Shown here: piece after piece, positions 26,601 to 33,835 of the stretch
Numbering within the stretch: the first letter of the stretch is position 1
How the letters are laid out: each line of letters starts with the position of its first letter
Assembly (NCBI GenBank): GCA_029962745.1
Contig: CM057151.1
Coordinates: forward strand, 3,353,431 to 3,417,430
Source: Echinometra lucunter
Lineage: Eukaryota; Echinodermata; Echinoidea; Camarodonta; Echinometridae
DNA: 64,000 bases
Reading direction: 5' to 3'
Translations under genes and position numbers: made by a program
Notes under the pieces: model-generated
Database searches by the model: none
Seen by the model: only the letters and a program-made list of their open reading frames with translations
Told to the model about the DNA's origin: nothing

Positions 26601-29600
26601 GATTTCATTGGGTTTTTTTTAAGATATATATGACTCATGATTTTATTAAGTTAGTGAAAAAAAGTGAAAATATGAAGTGTAAAGTATTATATATGATTTG
26701 AAATGTTAAATTGAAATACACTACTCAAAAAAAGTTAAGGACCACTTTTTAAAACGTATATAATTTTTTTTATACAAGGTGTTTTATTTCTGGAAATACC
26801 TCAGTACAACTGTCCTGAATGTCCTTAAACACGCTGTAATCAATTTCACGCATGGGTGGTTTCAGTTGTTGCACACTGTCGCTCTCATCACTGCACATCC
26901 TGAAAAGTGGGTTCACAGGGGTATCAACTATCGACATGAAGAGGAAAAAACGAATGTCCGAGTGTCTTTCAGGCAGCCTAGTATCGCGTATGACCTCCTC
27001 CTGCAGCAATAACGGCTTCACAGCGCTGTCTCATGGAGCTAATGAGGTGATTAATGTCTCTGACGACCAGTGCATCCCATGCAGCCTCCAGAGCCACACC
27101 CAGCTGCTGCAGTCCAAGTGGATGGGCTTCGAGCTGCTGGATACTTCTCCCCATCATGTCCCAGACGTGCTCTATCGGGTTCAAGTCCGGGGACCTCGCT
27201 GGCCACTCCATACGCTCAATTCCATGGCCCTCAAGGAACTCGGTCACCACCCTAGCTCGGTGGGGACGGGCATTGTCATCCATCAAAATGAAGTTTTCAC
27301 CCACATTTTCAGCAAATGGCACCACAATAGGTTCGAGGACTTCATCCCTGTACCTCACTCCTGTCATTGCTCTCCCTGGGACCACGTAGAGACGAGTACG
27401 GTTGTCATAGGTGATGCCTCCCCCCACCATGATGCTGCCTCCCCCATAACGGTCATGTTCTGCAATACAGGGGTCAGCAAATCTCTCTCCTGGTCGCCTC
27501 CAGACTCTCAAACGTCCATCATTGTGGTCAAGGGAAAATCTGCTCTCATCTGTGAACAGAACTCTACGCCATTGCTGTCTGGTCCATCTGACATGCTGCC
27601 GAGCCCAGTTGAGACGAATTCTTCTGTGAGCAGGGGTGAGTGGGACACACTGAGCTGGCCGTCTGGCATTCAAATTTGCTCTGTGAAGTCGGTTACGGAT
27701 TGTTTGAGTGGAAACAATCACTCCAGTTGCTGCAGTGAAGTCATTATTGAGGCGGCGTGCACTGTGAAAGCGGTTGCGGAGACTGAGATTCGTCAAGTAG
27801 CGATCATCTCTAGGGGTTGTTGAAACTGGTCGGCCACTACGGGGTCTCTCAGAGTATAGCCCTGTCTCTCGGTGTCTTTCACTTGCTCTGCTAATGACAC
27901 TGTGTGACACGCCCATCACTCTGGCTACTCTTCGCTGACTGAGGCCAGCTTCGAGCATCCCTAGGGCTCTGGCTACATCTGTTTCACTTAGGTGGTGTCT
28001 TGGCATTGCTGTTGTAGGCAAGTTGTTGATTTTAAAGACAGTAATTGCTTTGGAAGCCACTTTTATACGGGCCCACTGCAATGATGTGAGAAACATCGTG
28101 AAAGAACTGCATGTTTGAAATTGATTTCATTGTGTTTGAGGATATTCAGGACACCTGTATCCTGGCATTACTGTTGTCAGCAATTTGTTGATTGTAAAGA
28201 CTAAAGACAGAAAATGCTTTTGAATCCACTTTTGTACCACTTCACAATGGGCCCGCTTTTCAGGATATGCAATGATGTGAGAGACATCATGCAACAACTG
28301 AAACCAAATTGATTACAGTGTGTTTGATGGCATTCAGGACAGCTGTATCTTGGCATTGCTGTTGTCAGGAAGTTGTTGATTGTAGAAACACCTTGTATAT
28401 AAAAAAAAAAAAAAATTACATACGTTTTAAAAGTGGTCCTTAACTTTTTTTGAGTAGTGTATTATGTAACTTTTTGTTCATGAAATCAGAATAAAAAACA
28501 TTCAAAAAAAAAAAAAAGAAACAAGTTTCCTGTAATCAAGTATTATCAGAGTTACAAGTTATTCCTGTTTAATTGTTTGACCTAGCATTGTATTGCTATA
28601 ATTTCTTCAGATATAAAATTCTTTCACATTTCTCTGGTTATTACCACCTTTTCTTGGTCTTTAAGCATTTTTATAATAACTGATTTCATTGTTTTTTTTA
28701 AAGATATATATGACTCATGATTTTATTAAGTTAGTGAAAAAAAGTGAAAATATGAAGTGTAAGTATTATATACATGTATGATTTGAAATGTTAAATTGAA
28801 ATATTATGTAACTTTTTGTTCATGAAATCAGAATAAAAAACATTCAAAAAAAAAAAAAAAGAAACAAGTTTCCTGTAATCAAGTATTATCAGAGTTACAA
28901 GTTATTCCTGTTTAATTGTTTGACCTAGCATTGTCTTGCTATAATTTCTTCAGATATAAAATTCTTTCACATTTCTCTGGTTATTACCACCTTTTCTACC
29001 CTATGTACCCTATCTCTATGTCCACCTATCTATCTTCCTCCCATTTCAATTCCCTCAACCTTCTGGCATTCCTGCCAGTGAGTGATTCTTCCCATATCTA
29101 GTGATATATCATTTTACTGTCTCATATTTTTTCATGTTTACATTTATTTTTAATGAGTGGATGGGTGCATATTTTTTAGTTTTAACTGTAAATGTATGTG
29201 GAAATGAAACAAATGCAAATCAATACAACTAAATTCAATGTCAAATACATATTTTTTCATCTCCAAATGTGCAGAATTGGGAACATAATACATGTACGTA
29301 AACAGCTTCTTCAAAGAGGAATAAAAGAAGTAACTTAATATAAACATTGCAATAACCACTTGATCAGAAATATATTGACCACTGATTTTGTCAAGATTCA
29401 ATACATTTCACTTTTGGAATGATATGAAAAAAAATAAATCAATTTCGACCAATGAAATGCAATCGCCCGATAGCAAATATCAATACCAGCAAGATCCCAA
29501 CTGTGTTATTGGGCACCCCCTTGGGAGCTTTTTCCCACTTCCAGACCTACACACCCATAAGTGCATGAGGTGGGAGGCTGCAGCCCCCCCCCCCCAAGAA

Positions 29601-31768
29601 TTTTGAAAATGCCGATACGAGGTACTCAAATATCCTCATATTTTGGTAATTTTATGCCCGAATGTATCATTTCTGCACTTTTCACACCAAAAAGGCTAAC
29701 AAAATTTTTTTGCTTGCTCGCTTCCCTCGCTCGCAAATTAAAACTGTGAAGTTGATATTTGGGCAATAATTATCAGCCCCCCTTGAAAAAAAGTGTGTCT
29801 GTATGCCATGCCTACACCTCCCCCCCCCCACCTTGCTCGTCTCATCCTATTCGCTTGCCCCCCCTGACGAGGTATGCCAGGTACGCAACTGCATGCACTG
29901 CACAAGCGATGTGTATTCATGCGACAGTATTGCAACTTGCATCTTTGATCATCATGGAGGTTTATCTCTCGATTTCACTTTTTGTACAAACAATATTTTC
30001 ACTTCATTTCTCACCTGATCAAAGCAGATGAGAGATGACAATAATGAAGTAAAAATATTGTTTGTATGTCAGTGAATTTCAAGAGATAAAACCTTCGTGA
30101 TGATCCAAGACCAAGATGCAAGTTGCACTGTCGCATGAATACACATCGCTTGTGCAGTGCAGTGCGCGTGCACGTGCATACATGCAGTAGCGATAGCTGT
30201 CGCGGCACAGAGTACAAGTGAGAATTCAGACGAGTGTGGCTGTATCCTAATGTCGATGCTGTGGATACAACCACATGCGTGTGGCTGCAAGGTAAAGAAA
30301 CATGCGTGTGGCTGTAAGGTAAAGACACACGCGTGTGGCTGTAAGATAAAGACACACGCGTGTGACTGTATACACTGCCTATTTACATTATATTCCATCC
30401 AAACCAAAGGGAAAATAAAAAATGTGGGTTAAAGCTGTGGCCTTATGTTTCTATTCATAAACATGTCTCATAAGAGAGGACACCAAGTTATGAACACAAC
30501 TTAAGGTACCATCACTGCTAAATTCAACATGCAGAGTCTATAGTTAGTCCTTAAGTCTGAATGACATCACTCTGTTCTATTTTCCTGAAACTAAGGAGAA
30601 TCTATATATCAAACACCTGTATTTTCATTTTTTGAAATTGAGTTTGCGTACATAACACCTACATATATCTGCATGCAGGACACCGAATACTAAATCATGT
30701 TCAGTGCTCCCCGTATGGAAGATACAGAAAATCTCTTTTGTTTGAGAAATAGAATTAGAAACGATGTCGGAGGTCATGCTATTGAAATGGAAATTAATCA
30801 CTCTGCAAAATCACCAAGAAAGTAGGGTCTCGTATCAATCAAAACATGCAAAAGTCAATATTTTGAGTTTGAAAAATAAAGTTTAGGTTCTAATATCACA
30901 GTTAGATCTACTGTAGTACTAGGCCTAGTACTGGCCCACTGGCATGACTGGCGAACTTCGAAGGTAATTTGCAGGGATAACCTAGACCGAAGTGTTCTGT
31001 CTCTAACAGTAAGTTAACAGTAACAGTCGTCGTTAGCCTCGTATTTCGGTAGGGTCGGCACACCGACGACTTTTAACACTTCGGTCTAGGATAACCGGGC
31101 ATGAGAAAGTGCGATTTGGAGGCATAATATTTCTTTACTGACATGGGTCTCCACAGGGGTAAATACTAAATAGCAGAGGACTTAAACTCTGCGAGAAATA
31201 TCAGAATAAAATTAAAAACACGCAGAGCTAAGTGAGGCCTACCAATGCCCACAGTTCCAGTTTCGTTTTGAATTATTCTGTGGCAGTAATAGCAAAGAAA
31301 GTTAAATTAACACAGGCAAAATCTAATTATCAAGTCAGACAAACAAAAAACAAAAAACAAAAAAACAAATTGAAAACAGTCACCACACCTTGCCATGCTT
31401 GAATCATTTGTTGGTGAAGAAGGTTTGATGGGACTCAGTGAAGTATCGAACACTCCGCTCTCCCTCCTACCACTGACAGAACTCCTTGAAGCAATAGACG
31501 ATGATCGCGTAACTTTCGAACCAGTCACTGAATTACTATCCGTCATCAGAGCAAGACCATTACCATTAGCACTCCCATCTTCTTCACAACCAGTACCCGG
31601 CGACAAGAGCGCAAGAGGCGATGACTTCAAGCGGGCAGCCAGGCGAGGTGATCTCCGCAAGACCGGGGTCGGTGAGGCGTTTTCCCCACAATCGCTGGAG
31701 TTCTTGGGGCTTAGACTCGGCCCACTTCTACGTCTGAGAAAATCTGTTGACCGACGATTTTTCTTCAT
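9975..31768 (-). CDS. unrecognised basic Ser-rich protein gene, multi-exon
   Basis: A gene model I do not recognise. The coding exons I support are 31389-31768, 21527-21581, 20858-20935, 20337-20402, 19153-19212 and 18843-18911. They keep one reading frame across all junctions: phase 2 after exon 1, then phase 0 after each later exon. Downstream, 10850-10921 and a terminal exon 9975-10048 fit each other in phase but need at least one missing exon to join to exon 6. The predicted protein starts MKKNRRSTDF, has RRSPRLAARL near residue 40, Ser/Pro and Arg-Arg-Ser motifs suited to basophilic or proline-directed kinases, then a KRKKRK basic stretch and three copies of a D-L-S-L/M-x-S-F-S/T motif. 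This composition suggests a nuclear or chromosome-associated protein; that is inference. The SPR-type motif recalls sororin, but no sororin C-terminal domain is visible. Internal exons may be missing. Confidence 0.5.
10850..10921 (-). CDS. candidate downstream exon of the minus-strand gene
   Basis: 72 nt between acceptor attcattcacag and donor TCTTCAG|GTAGGC. Only one frame is open, encoding CEALKHQLSLPNSFINDTEF then ASS, with incoming phase 1 and outgoing phase 1. Because exon 6 ends in phase 0, at least one exon between them is still unidentified. It fits the phase of the exon at 9975-10048. Confidence 0.4.
11704..11887. mobile_element. 184-bp MITE-like element
   Basis: The terminal inverted repeats begin ctagtggggtgttgcaagaa on the left and ctaatggagtgttgcaagaa on the right (reverse complement). 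Internal ttgcaatcaattgcaa palindromes add further self-complementarity. There is no coding capacity. It lies in the large downstream part of the minus-strand gene. Confidence 0.75.
13670..13776. repeat. (CT)n and (GT)n compound microsatellite
   Basis: A CT block is followed by GT-rich repeats broken by GAG and GGG triplets. Simple sequence; the apparent His/Thr-rich open frame on the minus strand is an artefact. Confidence 0.9.
13944..14683. mobile_element. 740-bp non-autonomous element with perfect TIRs
   Basis: A perfect 24-bp terminal inverted repeat (caaggagttttaagagctgg plus 4 more bases) occurs at 13944-13967 and, reverse-complemented, at 14660-14683. The interior has no long open frame, so it is probably a deletion derivative or MITE of a cut-and-paste transposon. 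I could not assign a superfamily. Confidence 0.8.
14840..15077. repeat. TTTA-rich tract, (TA)n and poly-G
   Basis: About 200 bases of TTTA/TTTG-rich sequence, a short (TA)n block at 15030-15048, a T run and then about 18 G at 15059-15076. Low-complexity sequence only. Confidence 0.85.
15715..15912. repeat. 21-bp palindromic minisatellite with orientation switch
   Basis: About nine degenerate 21-bp units of the type gcatcgcgggtcgtgaaatt. The spacing of the core cat trinucleotide (15758, 15779, 15800) fixes the period at 21. Around 15820 the units switch to the reverse-complement orientation. Because 21 is divisible by 3, the plus frame stays open and reads as a heptad repeat (K-F-T/M-x-R). 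No start context or homology suggests it is a gene. Confidence 0.8.
16505..16572. repeat. (GA)n microsatellite
   Basis: GGGAGA units grading into a pure GA dinucleotide run of about 46 bases. Confidence 0.95.
18495..18763. mobile_element. 269-bp foldback element with about 95-bp arms
   Basis: Left arm 18495-18590 and right arm 18664-18763 are near-perfect inverted repeats. They contain the shared stretch ccttcacaatggttctggta and end in cactatgaacatg. The flanking trinucleotide tat appears on both sides and could be a target duplication. The loop is about 75 bases with no coding capacity. It lies 80 bp from exon 6 of the minus-strand gene. Confidence 0.85.
18843..18911 (-). CDS. minus-strand gene, exon 6 (exon-repeat copy 3)
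   Basis: 69 nt, phase 0-0, acceptor ctcatacag and donor TCAATG|GTAAGT. It encodes SSFRLKRDSKPDLDTLSLQS then FSM, the most diverged copy of the repeat. Five extra N-terminal residues suggest a shifted acceptor. A separate 269-bp inverted-repeat element lies just downstream. Confidence 0.65.
19153..19212 (-). CDS. minus-strand gene, exon 5 (exon-repeat copy 2)
   Basis: 60 nt, phase 0-0, acceptor cttcttgtag and donor CTTCGC|GTAAGT. It encodes KRRKTDADSDTLSLRSFSLR. It shares the K-R-R start, the D-S-D-T-L-S core and the R-S-F-x-L-R end with exon 4. A 611-bp foldback element sits in the intron between exons 4 and 5. Confidence 0.7.
19534..20144. mobile_element. 611-bp foldback element between exon-repeat copies
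   Basis: Outer arms match in inverted orientation. The left begins tagtggagcggcatagtgac and the right end reverse-complements to tagtggggctgcatagccga. Both arms then share ttaatggaaccaaatttggc and gaggaggagacatctcaaa. The gagacatctcaaa segment recurs at about 19940, so the interior is itself duplicated. A C20 run sits near 19852-19871. It occupies the intron between exons 4 and 5 of the minus-strand gene. Confidence 0.8.
20337..20402 (-). CDS. minus-strand gene, exon 4 (exon-repeat copy 1)
   Basis: 66 nt, phase 0-0, acceptor tttttgtag and donor CTGCGG|GTAAAT. It encodes KRRSTCTDENSDTLSMRS then FTLR. It is strongly similar to exons 5 and 6 in sequence, length and phase, so the three arose by tandem exon duplication. 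Confidence 0.7.
20593..20646. repeat. (CT)n(CA)n microsatellite
   Basis: A CT run of about 32 bases is followed by a CA run of about 22 bases, within the intron between exons 3 and 4 of the minus-strand gene. Confidence 0.95.
20858..20935 (-). CDS. minus-strand gene, coding exon 3
   Basis: 78 nt (26 codons, phase 0-0) between acceptor taaatag and donor AAAA|GTAAGT. It encodes AKRKKRKQVSSDDEDELS followed by FFESLKKK. KRKKRK is a plausible nuclear localisation signal, and SSDDEDE is a CK2-like acidic serine cluster. The D-x-L-S-F-F-x-S pattern may be a diverged relative of the repeat in the next three exons. Confidence 0.65.
21527..21581 (-). CDS. minus-strand gene, coding exon 2
   Basis: 55 nt between acceptor ttcattccag and donor AAAA|GTAAGT. 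It completes the split codon AG|C of exon 1 and encodes FVMQDTSMACPETTFVAK, ending in phase 0. The splice sites are good; the short length limits certainty. Confidence 0.6.
22139..22291 (-). repeat. dispersed repeat B, single-unit copy
   Basis: This segment (tgcagtgtatacagccacac through gtatgcact) is the reverse complement of 30162-30380 at high identity, for example gaattctcacttgtactctg in both. Here the ttaccttacgagtacacgtg module is present once; in the other copy it is amplified. Both copies lie in the first intron of the minus-strand gene. Confidence 0.85.
22735..23210. mobile_element. foldback element, about 475 bp
   Basis: Left arm about 22796-22960 and right arm about 22995-23165 are inverted copies, for example ttatgagtaatttcttatgg opposite ccataagaaattactcag, and ggactttgctct opposite agagcaaagtcc. 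The right flank continues into tttatttgggccaccctgta, a sequence style seen at ends of Tc1/mariner-type elements. Boundaries are approximate. Confidence 0.65.
24081..26113 (+). pseudogene. 5'-truncated, frameshifted LINE ORF2 (L1/Tx1-like)
   Basis: The reverse-transcriptase part opens in frame at 24081 (REAVRIIEDILFYSR), earlier than its first ATG. It contains VDFEKAFDSV, GVRQGD-type VRQGDPLSPYLF and the catalytic box YADD (VLYADDMTIF). Near 24575-24590 the frame shifts: the continuation MYMGKENGKTND to the stop at 26113 is in a frame that needs one base fewer or two bases more. This second part has the LINE C-terminal region with a Cys/His zinc-binding motif, CSYCKRETETYSHIFLSC, found in L1/Tx1-type elements. 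The endonuclease and ORF1 are absent, so the copy is 5' truncated and dead. It lies antisense in intron 1 of the minus-strand gene. Confidence 0.9.
26114..26531 (+). other. LINE 3' untranslated tail, first copy
   Basis: Follows the LINE stop codon. It holds a (GT)n block, a G-rich block (gggacgggggggagggaggg), then AT-rich sequence ending in tcatgaaatcagaataaaaa. The latter half is repeated twice downstream. Confidence 0.75.
26719..26790 (+). repeat. Tc1 element left terminal inverted repeat
   Basis: Starts CACTACTCAAAAAAAGTTAA and continues ggaccactttttaaaacg. It matches the right end with differences only in homopolymer length and a few bases. Confidence 0.9.
26978..28006 (-). CDS. Tc1-family transposase, intact frame
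   Basis: Catalyses cut-and-paste transposition at TA dinucleotides. From the chosen start MPRHHLSETD the protein is 342 residues, normal for Tc1 transposases; the frame extends 30 codons further upstream, but that extension (MFLTSLQWARIK) is not family-like. Visible parts are an N-terminal helix-turn-helix region (ARALGMLEAGLSQRRVARVM), a GRPV linker resembling the GRPR AT-hook, a second DNA-binding segment, then the DDE domain with D in FTDESRF, D in LMDDNARPH and E in PDLNPIEHVWD. Counting D to E gives 34 residues between, so DD34E as in Tc1. A glycine-rich GGGSIMVGGGI segment lies between the two aspartates, also typical. No stop or frameshift was seen. Codon use and GC are higher than in the surrounding intron. 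Confidence 0.93.
   Translation of the reverse strand: MPRHHLSETDVARALGMLEAGLSQRRVARVMGVSHSVISRASERHRETGLYSERPRSGRPVSTTPRDDRYLTNLSLRNRFHSARRLNNDFTAATGVIVSTQTIRNRLHRANLNARRPAQCVPLTPAHRRIRLNWARQHVRWTRQQWRRVLFTDESRFSLDHNDGRLRVWRRPGERFADPCIAEHDRYGGGSIMVGGGITYDNRTRLYVVPGRAMTGVRYRDEVLEPIVVPFAENVGENFILMDDNARPHRARVVTEFLEGHGIERMEWPARSPDLNPIEHVWDMMGRSIQQLEAHPLGLQQLGVALEAAWDALVVRDINHLISSMRQRCEAVIAAGGGHTRY
28007..28390 (-). repeat. subterminal degenerate repeats in the Tc1 element
   Basis: Between the transposase start and the right TIR, a block marked by tggcattnctgttgt followed by agttgttgatt occurs three times (near 28000, 28162 and 28350) at roughly 165-190 bp spacing. The first copy overlaps the transposase start. 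Repeats of this sort may be accessory transposase-binding sites or simply duplications. Confidence 0.65.
28392..28459 (-). repeat. Tc1 element right terminal inverted repeat
   Basis: Reverse complement starts CACTACTCAAAAAAAGTTAA. The run of A/T next to atatacaagg is longer than in the left repeat. This is the 5' side relative to transposase transcription. Confidence 0.9.
29894..30161. mobile_element. foldback element next to repeat B
   Basis: Left arm from gcactgcacaagcgatgtgt is the inverse of the right arm ending acacatcgcttgtgcagtgc. The arms are about 115-130 bp with a short centre near 30011-30022. It abuts dispersed repeat B at 30162, so the two may be parts of one larger element. Confidence 0.75.
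30162..30380 (+). repeat. dispersed repeat B with 27-bp amplification
   Basis: Inverse copy of 22139-22291. A 27-bp unit (gcgtgtggctgtaaggtaaa plus 7) is present about 3.5 times, at 30274, 30301, 30328 and 30355, against once in the other copy. The unit includes cacgcgtgtg, a palindromic core. Confidence 0.85.
30981..31090. mobile_element. 110-bp MITE-like element
   Basis: The 16-bp terminal inverted repeat cctagaccgaagtgtt occurs at the left and inverted at the right end (aacacttcggtctagg). ATAA flanks both ends and could be the target duplication. A half copy lies at 61143-61205. It sits about 300 bp inside intron 1, close to exon 1 of the minus-strand gene. Confidence 0.75.
31389..31768 (-). 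CDS. minus-strand gene, first coding exon
   Basis: The frame opens with ATG at 31768 and runs 126 codons plus 2 nt to a donor AAG|GTGTGG. Frame content is clearly protein-like: MKKNRRSTDFLRRRSG, then RRSPRLAARLKSSPLAL, then SSIASRSSVSGRRESG and SLSPIKPSSPTND. Past the donor the frame runs into low-complexity sequence, which supports the splice. It is rich in Ser, Arg and Pro, with no signal peptide or membrane segment. Confidence 0.65.
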
Positions 31769-31989
31769 CTTTGGCTACTTCGATCACATAAGCAGGTTGA
31801 TCAATCCTAATTAACAATTTTATTTCATTCAGAAGAAAATGTTATTTAAAAAAATCAAGAATAGTTTCAGCAGAAAGAAAAGGAAAGTTCAAATTGCCGC
31901 TTACTGTTCGCGTTCGCTGCTGTACAATATGTAAACGTATAATCCGTACCTTTTCCATGCACGAATAGGTAGCAGCGAAGAAAAGAAAT

Positions 31990-32110
31990 CACTGAATTTG
32001 AGTTTCACTGTGAATCATAAGGAAAAGAGAAAATTGTTGCTCAAAAAGTATTATCAAAATCCACCCACTCTCAAATCTAAATTACTTTTCAAGCAAGGGG
32101 TAAGGAATAG
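31990..32110 (+). pseudogene. possible LINE fragment
   Basis: A short frame reads FTVNHKEKRKLLLKKYYQNP and then TLKSKLLFKQGVRNRL. This resembles the lysine-rich linker before the reverse transcriptase in CR1/L1-type LINEs. It is only about 40 codons, so the assignment is weak. Confidence 0.3.
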
Positions 32111-32668
32111 GTTAGTTTGTGTAGAATCATATTTTTTTCACATGGACTATCTAAATCCATCTTCCCATGTACTGTTTCATTGTTCTTTTCTTCTTTTGTC
32201 AATTTTTGCTGTTGTTGTTTATTGACCCGAGTATTTTGATCACTTTGGAGTTGGAAATTCATGTTCTGCTGTTTGCATATATTGTGTAATTACTGATGAG
32301 TTCATACATGTACATTTGTCCTAGGAGGTCTTTGAATATGACTTTGAGGCTATACCGGATGCTGTTGGCTAATATCAGGGAGTCAAACTCCCATCTCCCT
32401 GCTAATATTTAGCATCTTTATTACACATTATACTCGACAGCAAAATGAATGGCGTTAGGCCACTGCATGAAAAGTTGTTCCTGAAACAAAAACGGCAAAA
32501 AAATGTCAGATGAGAGGGGAACATGGAAGGAAAAGTGGGAGAGGAAATAAAACAAAAAGAAAGGACAACATCTCACGTACACGTTCACTGACCCTAAAAA
32601 AATGACAGGTGACCCCTTGCTCCCGGCCCCCTCTCCTCTCTCCCATAAAGACCAACGTTTTATCAATC

Positions 32669-32803
32669 AAACTAACACCTTTTTAATAGCACAAAGAGGT
32701 TATTTTTTGCTGGCCCGCATCGCTCCTTGCAAAATATAGTTTTAATGAGTGAAAGTTTGGAAAAGGAGAACAGTGCACATCGCCTAAGCCATTCTAAACT
32801 GAT
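32669..32803. repeat. 135-bp direct repeat C, copy 1
   Basis: Nearly identical to 34972-35105, sharing gctggcccgcatcgctcctt and gagtgaaagtttggaaaagg. The two copies are 2.3 kb apart in the same orientation, one on each side of the TIR element at 33051-33835. Confidence 0.85.
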
Positions 32804-33050
32804 TTCACTCCAGAAATAGTGGTGGTGCCGGTGGATTCCATTTTAATCGAGCCTCGGGTCCTCTTTAAACTTAAAATGAAAGAATTCAAATCATCCCGGT
32901 GTCTCGATTATCAAACAGTCCACTCTTAAATACGGCACAGGCGGCGCGATCTCGGGAGGGGGGGGGGGGGGTGTGGGAGCTAGGGGACGTGTCCCCCTCG
33001 ATTTTTTTATTAGGGGGGATCGTCCCCCGGTTTTTAAAGCTTAACATTTC

Positions 33051-33835
33051 TATAGACCAATTTCACCTCCGGTTTGTGTATTTGGCCCTCTATCCGGCGA
33101 CGCCATTGCTGCGGTGGGCAAGCGCGCTGACTGCGATTGGCTGTGTACAAAATGAATGTAAGATATGAGATATGCCCTAATATTGTTCCATTTACTTTAT
33201 TCTAGATCAATAAAATAAAGCATGGGTACATGAGGAACACAATGGCCATATCTGACGGATGAAGGTATGATGTATTTTTGTACTTTCGATAGTTTTTCAA
33301 CTTAGTTTTGTCAGTATAAGTTCGATTGCAGCATAGAAGCCGTAGTAAACGGGAGCCCTTAATCTTACCCTGTTTACAAAGTCATGTTTTCACTCATTAA
33401 ATTTTACGCCAAAGTACATAATGATAATGTTTCTTGACTTCAGAGTCCTTTCTGTTAATATTTTTACCCACTGGCGACGGATTCCTACGCATTGCTTACG
33501 AAAACCTGTGTAGGGAGTACGGCTTCTCACACAAACAGGCTTCATGAGTCAAAAGCGAGTGAATTTCGCACTCAATTAGCTTCCCATTTTTAAACTTTCT
33601 CCAATTCTTGTGGCATTCGAGCACCGCACAGCTGCGACCTGAACTTCCCTGACAATTATTTCTCATTGCAAATATTAAAAGAAATCTGCATATATTAGTC
33701 AAAATAGACAAAAATTCGAACGAATGTTCATAACGCGCTATTGACTTGTTACTATAAAAGTTGGAGCGCCCACCGCAGTATGTCGAACTGTGTCGAACAG
33801 TCTACTGCCCTCTTGCGTTGTGAAATTGGTCTATA
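33051..33835. mobile_element. 785-bp element with 16-bp perfect TIRs
   Basis: tatagaccaatttcac at 33051 is matched by its reverse complement ending at 33835. A second inverted pair lies inside (ctgcggtgggc on the left, gcccaccgcag on the right). There is no long open frame. A non-autonomous DNA transposon is the simplest reading. Confidence 0.75.

Larger units (their letters stand above)
26719..28459 (-). mobile_element. Tc1-like DNA transposon, apparently complete
   Basis: 1,741 bp bounded by terminal inverted repeats beginning CACTACTCAAAAAAAGTTAA at both ends. The similarity runs inward about 70 bp, through aaaacgtat and atacaaggtgttt. TA dinucleotides at 26717-26718 and 28460-28461 form the target duplication. 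Two paralogous empty sites (TA at 26487-26488 and 28802-28803) confirm the insertion point exactly. One uninterrupted transposase frame lies inside on the minus strand. The element is in intron 1 of the minus-strand gene, inside a LINE tail. Confidence 0.95.
26290..28996 (+). repeat. nested tandem duplications of the LINE tail
   Basis: A first duplication repeats 235 bp of the tail; the marker gggac is at 26306 and 26541. A second duplication of about 340 bp covers ggtctttaagcatttttata through ttattaccaccttttc; it occurs once split by the Tc1 element (26575-26718 plus 28460-28655) and once intact (28656-28996). Junctions sit in short shared sequence: tttgtgtgtgtgt for the first, and a few bases at cttttcttgg for the second. 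Confidence 0.85.

Noticed and set aside
26852..27823. 323-codon plus-strand open frame
   Set aside because: It is the antisense shadow of the Tc1 transposase, whose minus-strand frame has clear family motifs.
31307..31388. Extension of the minus-strand exon 1 frame past 31389 (RCGDCFQFVFLFFVF)
   Set aside because: Composition turns into a T-rich translation after a plausible donor, and the next exon fits the split codon.
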